This document shows, piece by piece, positions 6,212-12,979 of a stretch of 12,979 nucleotides of DNA. Numbering within the stretch: position 1 is the first letter of the stretch; every line of letters begins with the position of its first letter. The notes under the pieces are model-generated. The model saw only the letters and a program-made list of their open reading frames with translations, made no database searches and had not been told where the DNA came from. Source of the stretch: Planctomycetota bacterium. Lineage in GTDB: Bacteria > Planctomycetota > Phycisphaerae > WQYP01. The DNA lies in NCBI GenBank assembly GCA_021816165.1, contig JAKAYZ010000005.1, positions 1 through 12,979 of the forward strand, in the 5' to 3' direction. The translations under genes and the position numbers were made by a program.

Positions 6212-9200
6212 TTACCTACGGCGGGAAAAGAGACGAAAAGGAATTTCGAGAATGTTTAATGCCGTTGGTATCACCGTGGGATGCTCCAGAGTTCCGTACA
6301 CCTGAAGCTGCAGGAGTTGCGATCGTACCAAGCCAACAAGCAGGCCCAAAACGGGAATTCTGGTGCCTGCGGGTGAATGCGTAACCAGCGTAAGCCGTAG
6401 TCGCTGCGAAGCCAGGTGCAGGCGGCCGCGACCGTCCAGATTGACCCCAGGGCTGGTGAGAATGATTTTTTTGAAGTGAATAATGCCATGGTCAATGGAA
6501 TACACGATCTTGCAGAATTGAAAGGCGTGGCTGACCGGCAGCCGCAATGTTGCCACCTGCAAAAGTCCCATGGCCAATGGCACGTTGTAAATATCGGCAT
6601 GGCGCACCAATAAGATACCGTTACCCCGCATGGTTTTTGTTTCGCCCCAGATTCCGCTCATTTGAAAAGAGGCCGTGACATTTCCGGTATTTTTGCTGGG
6701 TATTCTGTCGGGCGGCTGATCATCGGTGTCTGCCGTGGCGGTGGTGGCCGGCCGGGTAGCCGCAGGTGCTTTGGCGGGCATTGTTGAGGGTCTCAAGTCG
6801 GTTCCAGGATGAATCTCCACCGGCTGCTGCGGCTTTGCGGGCGGTTGCCGGGGGGCGATGGATGTTGGGCCGGTGGGGTGGCCACGAACCGCTGGAGGGG
6901 GTAAGGCCGGTCGATTCGGGGTGTGTCCAGGGCCTGGACTGGAAAGCAAGTCAGCAAGCTGCGCGTGATCGAGTATAAGGCTGGCGTGAAAAGCGGGTTT
7001 TTTACGGATACTTAATGACACGTGGCCAGCAATGGCTCCGCCCGCAATGGCTCCGCTGAGATCGTCCACCCTGAGCAGTCGCGTTATTGGAGAGGTGCTA
7101 AGTTTTCCGGTCAGAGCTTGCAAGGTCTGGCCGGCGATGGAAAATCCGGCCAAGGCGAACCCGGCGTGGATGGACGGAGCGGTGTCCTGTGTGTTCCAAC
7201 TTCCATTGAAGTGAGTGACCAGATGTTCGCAACCACTTTGGATGGCACCATGCGTGGTCAGATCATTAAGTTTCAGTCCTCCTCGAAAACTCCATAACGC
7301 ACCGGTTTTTAGAGGCGTTCGGGTCAGCATTTTCAGTTGCATGAGCCAATGGCCATCGGGTGCAAGAGGGGCAATGAAGTTGCGGGATTTCACCGGAAGT
7401 TTGGCGATCCAGGCTGCGGCGATGGTGTTGGATTCCGCCTGGCCATGCGCCGAAAGAGTCTGGGTTTTGTAGACATAACTACCCCCAGCCTGGAGCTTAA
7501 TGGCCCCGGCGGTACCGGTGAGGTGGTGTAAAGTCACTCGGGCTTTCGTGATATGAATGAGTCCCGTTACGTCGGAAATAGGCGTTGGCAAATCCGCTGG
7601 AGACAGGGACATCTGTTGTGGCAGCACCTGAATATTTAAGCCGGTCAGAGCAACGGTGCCCATGGTGGCGGCGCTGTGTTTGTGCACCATAAGGGTCGTG
7701 CTGAAGGTGCCGTTCATGGGTCCGTCGGGCCGCCATTTGGCCCACAGAGCTTTCCATCGGGGTGGCAAAGCTGTTGGCGGCAAGTGATTTATCGCAATAT
7801 GCCACCAAGATCCGGACGCCCGCACGGTGGAACGAGTGTTGGATTGAGTTTGAATATCAGCCTGTATTTGCAGGGTTCCCACGGGCAAGCCGGGCTTGGC
7901 CGCACCCGTCTGAGCGGTAAGCTGGGTAATGTTAAAATGGTCCGGATCGATGTGGGCCTGCATGTGTACATGAGACAGAGTCCAGGGCAGTTCTGGCGGT
8001 TGCATGATTCCATGGGTAAGGCCGATGGTGCCGGCGACGGCGGGTTGGTCATTGGCGCCACGTGTGATCATGGCGTTCATGGAGACCAGACCGGTGGCGT
8101 GGAGTTTGGCAATCCACGTTTTATAGTAGCGAGGCAGACTTTGCAGCAGGCGCCGGTTCAGGGGTACGGCCGAGGCGGTCAAGCGAACTTGTGGTTGTAT
8201 GGTCGCGAGATTGTTCGGGTTATAGTTGACCGTGCCGGTAAAGGTAATCTTTCCTCGATGGGCGGGTCCGGTGGCGCTAAGACGGATAATTTTAGTTTGC
8301 GTGGGCGTAAAATAAAGTTCGCCATGAACATGCCTGAGCGGGTATGGAAAATCACGATAACTGGCCTGCACATTGGTCGGAAAGATATCGATGGCAATGA
8401 GCGGAGCTCCGGTGGTTCCCGCAGCACGGGTAACGTGGCAGATGAAACGACCGATTCCGTAGGGATGAAAACGGTTCCAGATGCGGTGGATGGCCCGGGG
8501 CAGGCAATCCGCCAGGCGCCGATCAAAGAAGGCGTGGTTGGAAGAAATCTGCAGATCAATTGGAGCGGTATCGGAATTGATGCCGACCAGACCGTTTAGA
8601 GAACAGGGAAATGTTTCGGCGAGGCCTCGAACATGAACGAAATGAATTGCCCGAGCGGAAAAGTCAACCACGCCATGCACATCATGCAGAGGATAAGGAA
8701 AATGCACGTAACGAGCCTGGACGTTTTGCAGGACGATATGGCCATGGATGGTGGGCATTTCGCCGGCGGTGGGGCGCTCTATGGCCATGGTCAGGGCCAT
8801 GGTTCCACTCGGCCGCAGGCGATTGAAGATGGCTCGCGCCGCCCCAAATCCGCGCATTTGTAAAATAGGCGGTGCCGGCTTTGGTATGCTCAAGTCGGGT
8901 ATGAGCAGAGTCAACTGGAAGGGCATGCCGGAGTTGTAACCGTGGAACACGGCCGCCGGTACAAGAAAGGTATTGCCCATGAGTTTTCCGGTCAGATGGC
9001 CGATGGTTATGGTGTTGCGGGAAAACCGTAGAATACCGGAAAGATCGGTCACGGAAAGGTGATGTTGGCCCCCCTGGCGGGAAGTCAGGGGGAGTTGCAA
9101 CGTCACGCCGTTAAGCGTAAAGCGCAGCGTAATACCATTGGTGGGATTCAAACCGAATACAATATCCCCCAAGTTGCCCTGAAGATTATATTTCAGTAGG

Positions 9201-10009
9201 TAATTGCGAATCTCCAGGGGAAGGCTGCGCCGCAAGGCATGATTCAGCGCAATATGGCCGATATGAGCGACAAACTCCTGCGTCGAAAGATCCCATGAAC
9301 CAGTGACATGAATACCCGGCGGGCCGCCGGGATGCGTTCGCTGGTCAATCTCAAACTGGTAGGTGGAAGGGACGCCCGAGCGGGGCTGAAGGCGGCCTTC
9401 AACATAACTTTGTCCGGCGATTTGATACCGACCGTGGCTGATTCTTCCCCATCGGATGGTGGCGTGCTGCAGCAAAATTACCGGTAGCGAATGTATGGGG
9501 CTGGGCGCGGCTGCGGACGGTAATGGTCTTTGCTGGATAAGGTTCTGATAATTCCAGCGGTCGGTATCAAGGTTATGTACCAGGTTGAGTGTCGGAGCGA
9601 TGGCCACGAGGCGCTGGGCATGAAGCCGGCCCGTGATAAGGCCCAGCCAGTTGAAGCCCAACTGTACCTGGTGGGCGGAAAAGAGCACCTGGTCTGGACC
9701 GCTGCCGCGATGCGGGCGCAGCGTAACCCCGGTGAGTTGCAACGTGCCGGCAAGGGATAGATGGGCGGAAGTGACCGAAACGTGGCCATCCAGAACGTGG
9801 GAAAGCACGATGGATGCCATGCGGCTCAGGCGTTTTGGACTCATCAGGTAAAACAAAGCCGAGATGATTGCCGCCAGCACCAGCAGGGCCGCCAGGGAAA
9901 TCAGCCGTCGCCAGGGACTCACAAACATCGCGTGCGGAGAACGGTGGCCGCGTCCGACCGATCGGGTTTTCCACCATTTAGAAGGATTGGCGCGCGCATA
10001 TTTAGCCAT
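6212..10009 (-). CDS. Giant AsmA/YhdP-like periplasmic repeat protein
   Basis: A 1265-residue protein. A basic N-terminus leads to one membrane helix at about 36-56 (LISLAALLVLAAIISALFYL). Next comes the AsmA-type opening: LDGHVSVTSAHLSLAGTLQL, then GVTLRPH. The rest is a long succession of beta strands, with a Pro/Thr-rich linker (about 1025-1106) before a C-terminal AsmA-like domain (1107-1265, including GNGILLVRHADIYNVPLAMG). A module marked by LPxxxxxxWxxxxPxG recurs, its Gly at about 278, 402, 518, 640, 763 and 886, a 116-124-residue period. This architecture is that of AsmA-clan proteins (AsmA, YhdP, TamB), several of which are thought to act as bridges carrying lipids between the membranes. 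Lipid transport here is inference. ATG 10009 was chosen because of GAAG upstream; a GTG at 10021 would add four residues. A small pilin-like ORF runs over the start. Confidence 0.8.
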   Translation of the reverse strand: MAKYARANPSKWWKTRSVGRGHRSPHAMFVSPWRRLISLAALLVLAAIISALFYLMSPKRLSRMASIVLSHVLDGHVSVTSAHLSLAGTLQLTGVTLRPHRGSGPDQVLFSAHQVQLGFNWLGLITGRLHAQRLVAIAPTLNLVHNLDTDRWNYQNLIQQRPLPSAAAPSPIHSLPVILLQHATIRWGRISHGRYQIAGQSYVEGRLQPRSGVPSTYQFEIDQRTHPGGPPGIHVTGSWDLSTQEFVAHIGHIALNHALRRSLPLEIRNYLLKYNLQGNLGDIVFGLNPTNGITLRFTLNGVTLQLPLTSRQGGQHHLSVTDLSGILRFSRNTITIGHLTGKLMGNTFLVPAAVFHGYNSGMPFQLTLLIPDLSIPKPAPPILQMRGFGAARAIFNRLRPSGTMALTMAIERPTAGEMPTIHGHIVLQNVQARYVHFPYPLHDVHGVVDFSARAIHFVHVRGLAETFPCSLNGLVGINSDTAPIDLQISSNHAFFDRRLADCLPRAIHRIWNRFHPYGIGRFICHVTRAAGTTGAPLIAIDIFPTNVQASYRDFPYPLRHVHGELYFTPTQTKIIRLSATGPAHRGKITFTGTVNYNPNNLATIQPQVRLTASAVPLNRRLLQSLPRYYKTWIAKLHATGLVSMNAMITRGANDQPAVAGTIGLTHGIMQPPELPWTLSHVHMQAHIDPDHFNITQLTAQTGAAKPGLPVGTLQIQADIQTQSNTRSTVRASGSWWHIAINHLPPTALPPRWKALWAKWRPDGPMNGTFSTTLMVHKHSAATMGTVALTGLNIQVLPQQMSLSPADLPTPISDVTGLIHITKARVTLHHLTGTAGAIKLQAGGSYVYKTQTLSAHGQAESNTIAAAWIAKLPVKSRNFIAPLAPDGHWLMQLKMLTRTPLKTGALWSFRGGLKLNDLTTHGAIQSGCEHLVTHFNGSWNTQDTAPSIHAGFALAGFSIAGQTLQALTGKLSTSPITRLLRVDDLSGAIAGGAIAGHVSLSIRKKPAFHASLILDHAQLADLLSSPGPGHTPNRPALPPPAVRGHPTGPTSIAPRQPPAKPQQPVEIHPGTDLRPSTMPAKAPAATRPATTATADTDDQPPDRIPSKNTGNVTASFQMSGIWGETKTMRGNGILLVRHADIYNVPLAMGLLQVATLRLPVSHAFQFCKIVYSIDHGIIHFKKIILTSPGVNLDGRGRLHLASQRLRLTLVTHSPAGTRIPVLGLLVGLVRSQLLQLQVYGTLEHPTVIPTALNILEIPFRLFSRRR

Positions 10010-10076
10010 GAAGCACTTCACAAACGGTCGACATTATGGCCACCAGAAATTCTGTTAACGTCATTCCTTTTTGCAT
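10002..10076 (-). CDS. Micro-ORF with a prepilin-like N-terminal motif
   Basis: A 24-codon frame in the gap between the GT39-like gene and the AsmA-like gene. ATG 10076 has AGAGG (10087-10083) at a 6-nt spacing; another in-frame ATG lies at 10082. It reads QKGMTLTEFLVAI, matching the class III (type IV pilin) signal pattern: Gly before the cleavage site, Met/Phe at +1, Glu at +5, then a hydrophobic stretch. It stops after eleven more residues, so it cannot be a full pilin. Its TAA (10004-10002) lies just inside the AsmA-like gene, overlapping its ATG at 10009 in another frame. It may be a pilin-gene remnant, a translated leader coupled to the AsmA-like gene, or a chance match. Confidence 0.3.
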   Translation of the reverse strand: MQKGMTLTEFLVAIMSTVCEVLHG

Positions 10077-10094
10077 AAGCATCCTCTGCGGCCG

Positions 10095-11372
10095 TTAACG
10101 TGATGATTCCGAAGGCCGTGCAGCGCGTTGATCGGCTTCCTGGGGCCGGCACGGAGCAATCAGACGGACCAATCCTGTGGCCGCCAGCAGGTCCACCAGC
10201 GGTAAGAGTTCCACGCGATATCGCACGCTGCCGATAAACAGTGCATGCATCATGGTAAAGTATAGCATTGTCAGCAGCAGTATCCCCAGGATGCCCGCCG
10301 GAATTACGATGCGTCTGGCCGCGAATAGTCCGCGCAGTGCCAGGACAAATTGTGGAATGGTCCATAACATAAGGGGAACATTGATCCACCACGCTCGAAA
10401 GTGCCGGGCGTGGAGCCATGGCGACCAGGTGCGGCCAATTTTAATGACCGCCAGCCACGCGATACGCAGGGGATCGGCGTAAACCCAGTGCCATGCCCGG
10501 CGTGTCCACGCCAGATCGCGTTGGCTTTCGTTAAGTTTTTTTATAGCAGGCGGCGGGCGAATGTCGCTTTGCCGGGGACCGCCGGTGGCCTGCGGATAAA
10601 CCGCCTCGTACAGGCTGATTCCCTGAAGTGTGGACATGCGGAAAAAGTCCTGTCCGAAGATGCGGTAGTTGCGAATCCACCAGGGCATGAGGCACGCGAC
10701 CGTCAAAAGCAGCGAAAGCATCATCCTTATATAAATTCCCAGATGATTCGCGCCAGCCCGGTTTTTGAGGCAACTCCAGCCGACCCATCCGATCAGCGGG
10801 AAAATCAGCAGGATGGCTTCGCCGCGCAGATATGTGGCGATACCCCACGATAATCCCAGCAGCACCCATGGGCCTGGTGGCCGCGGATTTTCCATGATGC
10901 CAACACACAGCCAAAGTGAAAACACCAAGATCAGGGTAAAAGGAATTTCTGATAGAAGCGCTGCGCTAAACGCCACACTCAGCGGATCGACTGCCACCAG
11001 CAGCGCCGCGATGATGGCCACGCTGCTGTTGATGCGACGACCCATCAAAAACACCAGCAGCACAGTAAGCGATCCGCAAACCGCCTGGGAGAGCAACACT
11101 GCTATGGGTGCCGGTCCAAAGAGATACTCGATGATCGCAATATAAACCGGGTATCCCGGCAATCGACTCGCAAAAAGGCCCCGCACTTCGTAGGTTGTAC
11201 CCGCCAGAATGGTGTGCGCCAGGGCATTATAATCCCAGGAATCAGGGAAAAACATGGGATGCACCATGGCCAGCCCGGCGCGGAGAAGAAAGGCTATGAG
11301 CATGATAGCCGCTACTGCCATGGGCGGCCGCCGCCACCAAGGCATCGGGGAGATTATATTTTTTTCACTCAT
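10095..11372 (-). CDS. GT39/ArnT-like polytopic membrane glycosyltransferase
   Basis: A 425-residue protein with about ten hydrophobic helices. It has the hallmarks of the GT-C fold glycosyltransferases that use lipid-linked sugar donors (GT39/GT83, ArnT and PMT relatives). The first periplasmic loop is FFPDSWDYNALAH (41-53), with the acidic pair D44/D47 and a Tyr. RLPGYP follows at 70-75, then SEIPFTLILVF (141-151), YLRGEAILL (181-189), PWWIRNYRIFG (230-240) and a late RYRVELLPL (384-392). These support transfer of a sugar from a polyprenyl-phosphate donor on the periplasmic side; donor and acceptor are unknown. The C-terminal soluble part is short, and the whole is shorter than ArnT (about 550). 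ATG 11372 was chosen over an in-frame TTG at 11387; the upstream GAAGTGG is modest. It lies between folA and the AsmA-like gene on the same strand, fitting an envelope role. Confidence 0.85.
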   Translation of the reverse strand: MSEKNIISPMPWWRRPPMAVAAIMLIAFLLRAGLAMVHPMFFPDSWDYNALAHTILAGTTYEVRGLFASRLPGYPVYIAIIEYLFGPAPIAVLLSQAVCGSLTVLLVFLMGRRINSSVAIIAALLVAVDPLSVAFSAALLSEIPFTLILVFSLWLCVGIMENPRPPGPWVLLGLSWGIATYLRGEAILLIFPLIGWVGWSCLKNRAGANHLGIYIRMMLSLLLTVACLMPWWIRNYRIFGQDFFRMSTLQGISLYEAVYPQATGGPRQSDIRPPPAIKKLNESQRDLAWTRRAWHWVYADPLRIAWLAVIKIGRTWSPWLHARHFRAWWINVPLMLWTIPQFVLALRGLFAARRIVIPAGILGILLLTMLYFTMMHALFIGSVRYRVELLPLVDLLAATGLVRLIAPCRPQEADQRAARPSESSR

Positions 11373-11551
11373 CCGCCACTTCACCAATCGCCCGATTCGT
11401 GATCATTGTTGCTCATTATCAACTTCCGGGGCCTCGTTTCAACCGGACGATGCGGCACGGCGCCAAGGGGCACAGCAGGCCGCAGGAAAATTATTTCGAA
11501 ACAACGCCGCCGAGAGTGCTGCAGGCAGCAGGCGGTGCAGCGTGCAGCGGT
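11373..11551 (-). other. 179-bp spacer between folA and the GT39-like gene
   Basis: On the minus strand just after the folA stop there is a GC-rich stretch with a tandem GCTGCAC GCTGCAC and a small TGCTG-CCTG-CAGCA hairpin. No T-run follows. A TTGATA sequence occurs closer to the GT39-like gene, but no matching -10 box was found. The size of the gap suggests that the GT39-like gene may have its own promoter, which I could not locate. Confidence 0.35.
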
Positions 11552-12058
11552 TTAAGATTTGGCTTCGGTACAGCGATCATAAGTGAAAAATTCAAGGCCG
11601 ATGGATTTCTTCCGTTCAACCACAGTCCACTGACTTGCGTCCCACGCCGGAAACCATGTATCGCCGATCACGGGCCTTTCCAGATGCACAATCGTTAAAT
11701 ACATTCGGTGGGCAAGGTTCAGCGTGGCCGTGTAGATTTCTCCCCCGCCAGCCACAAATAGTTCCGTTTCACCATGGCTGCTGGCCCATTCGATGGCACC
11801 GGAGATGTCGTTAAACCATTCCACCCCATCGGTGGTCACCGCATCGGCCGGCCTGGCGCGCCGCGATATCACCAGATTGCGCCTTTGCGGCAGCGGTCGG
11901 CCCAGAGAACTGTAGGTTTTACGCCCCATCAGCACGCAATGGTTCAGCGTGAGCCGACGAAAATGTCTTAGATCCTCCGGAAAATGCCACGGCAATGCTC
12001 CAGAGCAACCGATGATGCGGTCCGGGGTCATCGCGGCAATCAGGCTTATTCGCATCAT
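11552..12058 (-). CDS. folA: Dihydrofolate reductase
   Basis: A 168-residue cytoplasmic enzyme that reduces dihydrofolate to tetrahydrofolate with NADPH. All the classic motifs are present: ISLIAAMTPDRIIG at the N-terminus, LPWHFPEDLRHFRRLT (22-37) with D29 as the expected active-site acid, VLMGRKTYSSLGRPLPQRRN (42-61) with the NADPH-binding GRKT, LVISRR, and the nucleotide-binding FVAGGGEIY (101-109). The length is close to that of bacterial FolA (about 160). Two adjacent ATGs (12058 and 12055) could start it; AGGA lies 4 and 7 nt upstream of them. The second gives the more typical MRISLIAAM. It follows thyA by only 20 nt. That is the usual pairing, since ThyA generates the dihydrofolate that FolA recycles, so the two are very probably co-transcribed. 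Confidence 0.97.
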   Translation of the reverse strand: MMRISLIAAMTPDRIIGCSGALPWHFPEDLRHFRRLTLNHCVLMGRKTYSSLGRPLPQRRNLVISRRARPADAVTTDGVEWFNDISGAIEWASSHGETELFVAGGGEIYTATLNLAHRMYLTIVHLERPVIGDTWFPAWDASQWTVVERKKSIGLEFFTYDRCTEAKS

Positions 12059-12078
12059 GGCTTCCTACGTACGGCTGC

Positions 12079-12942
12079 TTAAACCGCCACCTTAAAGGCA
12101 ATCGGCGGATGCGGGTCATAGCCCGAAAGCGTAAAGTCTTCAAAAGTGATTTGATCAAAGGGTTTGTTGGCAATGGTTAATTGCGGCAGTGGACGCGGTT
12201 GACGACTCAACTGTTCACGCAGTCCTCGCAGATGGTCGTATTCCGCCGTGGAGGAATTCGGTTCGGCGATATAAATATGAGCATCGACAATGGTATGGGC
12301 GAATTGGCCCAGCTTGAGACCACATTCCTGTGCAATCATTTGCGTCAGCGTGGCATAACAGGCTAGATTAAAGGGAATTCCCAACGCAATGTCACCTGAG
12401 CGCTGCGTGAGATGACAGTTGAGTTTGCCATTGAGAACCTGAAACGCGAAGGTGTAATGGCAGGGTGGCAGTCGGCTGGTTTCGGCGTTGCCCGGCTCCC
12501 AGGCGGAAACCACCAACCGCCGGCTGTTGGGATTGCGCTTTATCTCCGCAATGATATAGCCAATTTGATCCACCTCCCGAATGACTGCGGTGGTTTGGCC
12601 GGTTTGGCTGATGGGTGCATGGCTGGGTTGATCCGCATGGGGAAAGCGTCGCCAGTAGCGACCATAAGCAGTTTCCAATTCGCCATTATCGTCCGCCCAC
12701 GCGTCCCAGATTTTGGTATGCTGTCGCAAATGGCGGATGTGTTCCTCTCCGGAAAGGTACCACAATAATTCGCGCAGCACCGCATTAAAATTAACCCGTT
12801 TGGTGGTCAGCAGCGGAAACCCCCGGGCTAAATCCACGCGGTAAAACGCTCCAAAGCAGGAGAGTGTATCCACCCCCGTGCGACTGGGTTTGCGTGTTCC
12901 ATGATCGATAACCCATTGAACCAAATCCAGATATTCCTGCAT
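12079..12942 (-). CDS. thyA: Thymidylate synthase
   Basis: A 287-residue folate-dependent enzyme that methylates dUMP to dTMP, consuming methylene-tetrahydrofolate and releasing dihydrofolate. Recognisable elements are phosphate-binding R21 (SRTGVDTLSCFG), IWDAWAD (78-84), the arginine pair in NSRRLVVSAW (139-148), catalytic C161 in LPPCHYTFAFQV, QRSGDIALGIPFNLACYA (180-197) with R181, D184 and N192, H222 and Y224 in DAHIY, and the C-terminal GYDPHPPI. It is longer than the E. coli enzyme (264). Extra residues lie around 100-125 (HADQPSHAPISQTGQTTAVI) and just after HIY (IAEPNSSTAEYDH), where a conserved His is usual; family variation is the likely reason. ATG 12942 has AAGGA at a 6-nt spacing. 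It heads the minus-strand run with folA next; its promoter would lie beyond 12979. Confidence 0.97.
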   Translation of the reverse strand: MQEYLDLVQWVIDHGTRKPSRTGVDTLSCFGAFYRVDLARGFPLLTTKRVNFNAVLRELLWYLSGEEHIRHLRQHTKIWDAWADDNGELETAYGRYWRRFPHADQPSHAPISQTGQTTAVIREVDQIGYIIAEIKRNPNSRRLVVSAWEPGNAETSRLPPCHYTFAFQVLNGKLNCHLTQRSGDIALGIPFNLACYATLTQMIAQECGLKLGQFAHTIVDAHIYIAEPNSSTAEYDHLRGLREQLSRQPRPLPQLTIANKPFDQITFEDFTLSGYDPHPPIAFKVAV

Positions 12943-12979
12943 GAACGATCCTTACAGCGTGCCAGACCCAACGAACTGG

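Noticed and set aside
5801..6259. A Cys-rich 152-codon plus-strand frame (CAQCEYLKCLDYAVVRCGGG)
   Set aside because: Its cysteines come from GC-rich antisense sequence. It overlaps both neighbouring minus-strand genes, has no ribosome site, and the spacing fits no metal-binding family I know.
7029..7057. Tandem ~14-bp repeat (GCAATGGCTCCGCC twice)
   Set aside because: It lies within the AsmA-like gene and encodes a short AIAGGAIAG duplication. This is a minor local slippage duplication with no wider meaning visible.
7676..8599. A 307-codon plus-strand frame inside the AsmA-like gene
   Set aside because: It is antisense to a long gene with clear domain and repeat structure. Its translation is Gly/Arg-rich and lacks any protein motif, so it is a shadow frame.
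12079..12942. ThyA variants: RTGVDT in place of the common RTGTGT, and an altered loop after HIY
   Set aside because: All catalytic residues (R21, C161, R181, D184, N192, H222, Y224) are intact, and these positions vary between ThyA lineages, so I do not regard it as unusual.
1..12979. Search for tRNA/rRNA genes, CRISPR arrays, IS ends or integrase genes
   Set aside because: No T-loop-like GGTTCGAATCC, no regularly spaced direct repeats, and no transposase or integrase motifs were seen on either strand.

Overview
The window is about 13 kb of bacterial chromosome. It is densely packed, moderately GC-rich and uses some non-ATG starts. The very large periplasmic AsmA/YhdP-like protein points to a diderm. 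The ECF sigma/anti-sigma pair with a non-zinc anti-sigma factor, and the general style of the proteins, fit Planctomycetota (perhaps Phycisphaerae). That placement is an inference from gene style; no rRNA or other phylogenetic marker is present. There is no sign of phage, IS elements, CRISPR or tRNA genes.

Layout. Positions 1-483 (+) hold the C-terminal end of an unrecognised protein. It runs tail to tail, with stop codons overlapping by 4 bp, into a three-gene minus-strand operon read from 3220 down to 480: an ECF sigma factor, a single-pass anti-sigma factor, and a secreted PDZ protein whose middle looks like an HtrA protease that has lost all three catalytic residues. A 516-bp divergent intergenic region (3221-3736) separates this operon from a plus-strand WecA/MraY-type polyprenyl-phosphate sugar-phosphate transferase (3737-5080). 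That gene has a recognisable promoter and a short leader able to form three consecutive hairpins.

The rest is a minus-strand run read from 12942 down to 5103: thyA (thymidylate synthase), folA (dihydrofolate reductase), a GT39/ArnT-like membrane glycosyltransferase, a tiny pilin-like reading frame, a 1265-residue AsmA/YhdP-like repeat protein, a questionable 113-codon frame, and an unrecognised membrane protein.

How the genes may work together. ThyA and FolA form the usual dTMP/folate couple: ThyA oxidises methylene-tetrahydrofolate to dihydrofolate and FolA reduces it again. The WecA-like enzyme, the GT39-like enzyme and the AsmA/YhdP-like protein all fit envelope glycan or lipid biogenesis. 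The sigma/anti-sigma/pseudo-HtrA operon is most simply read as an envelope-stress or surface-signalling circuit, analogous in content to RpoE-RseA-DegS or AlgU-MucA-MucD but with a protease-dead PDZ partner. That circuit, the leader RNA at 3646-3736 and the pilin-like micro-ORF at 10002-10076 are the items most worth a second look.
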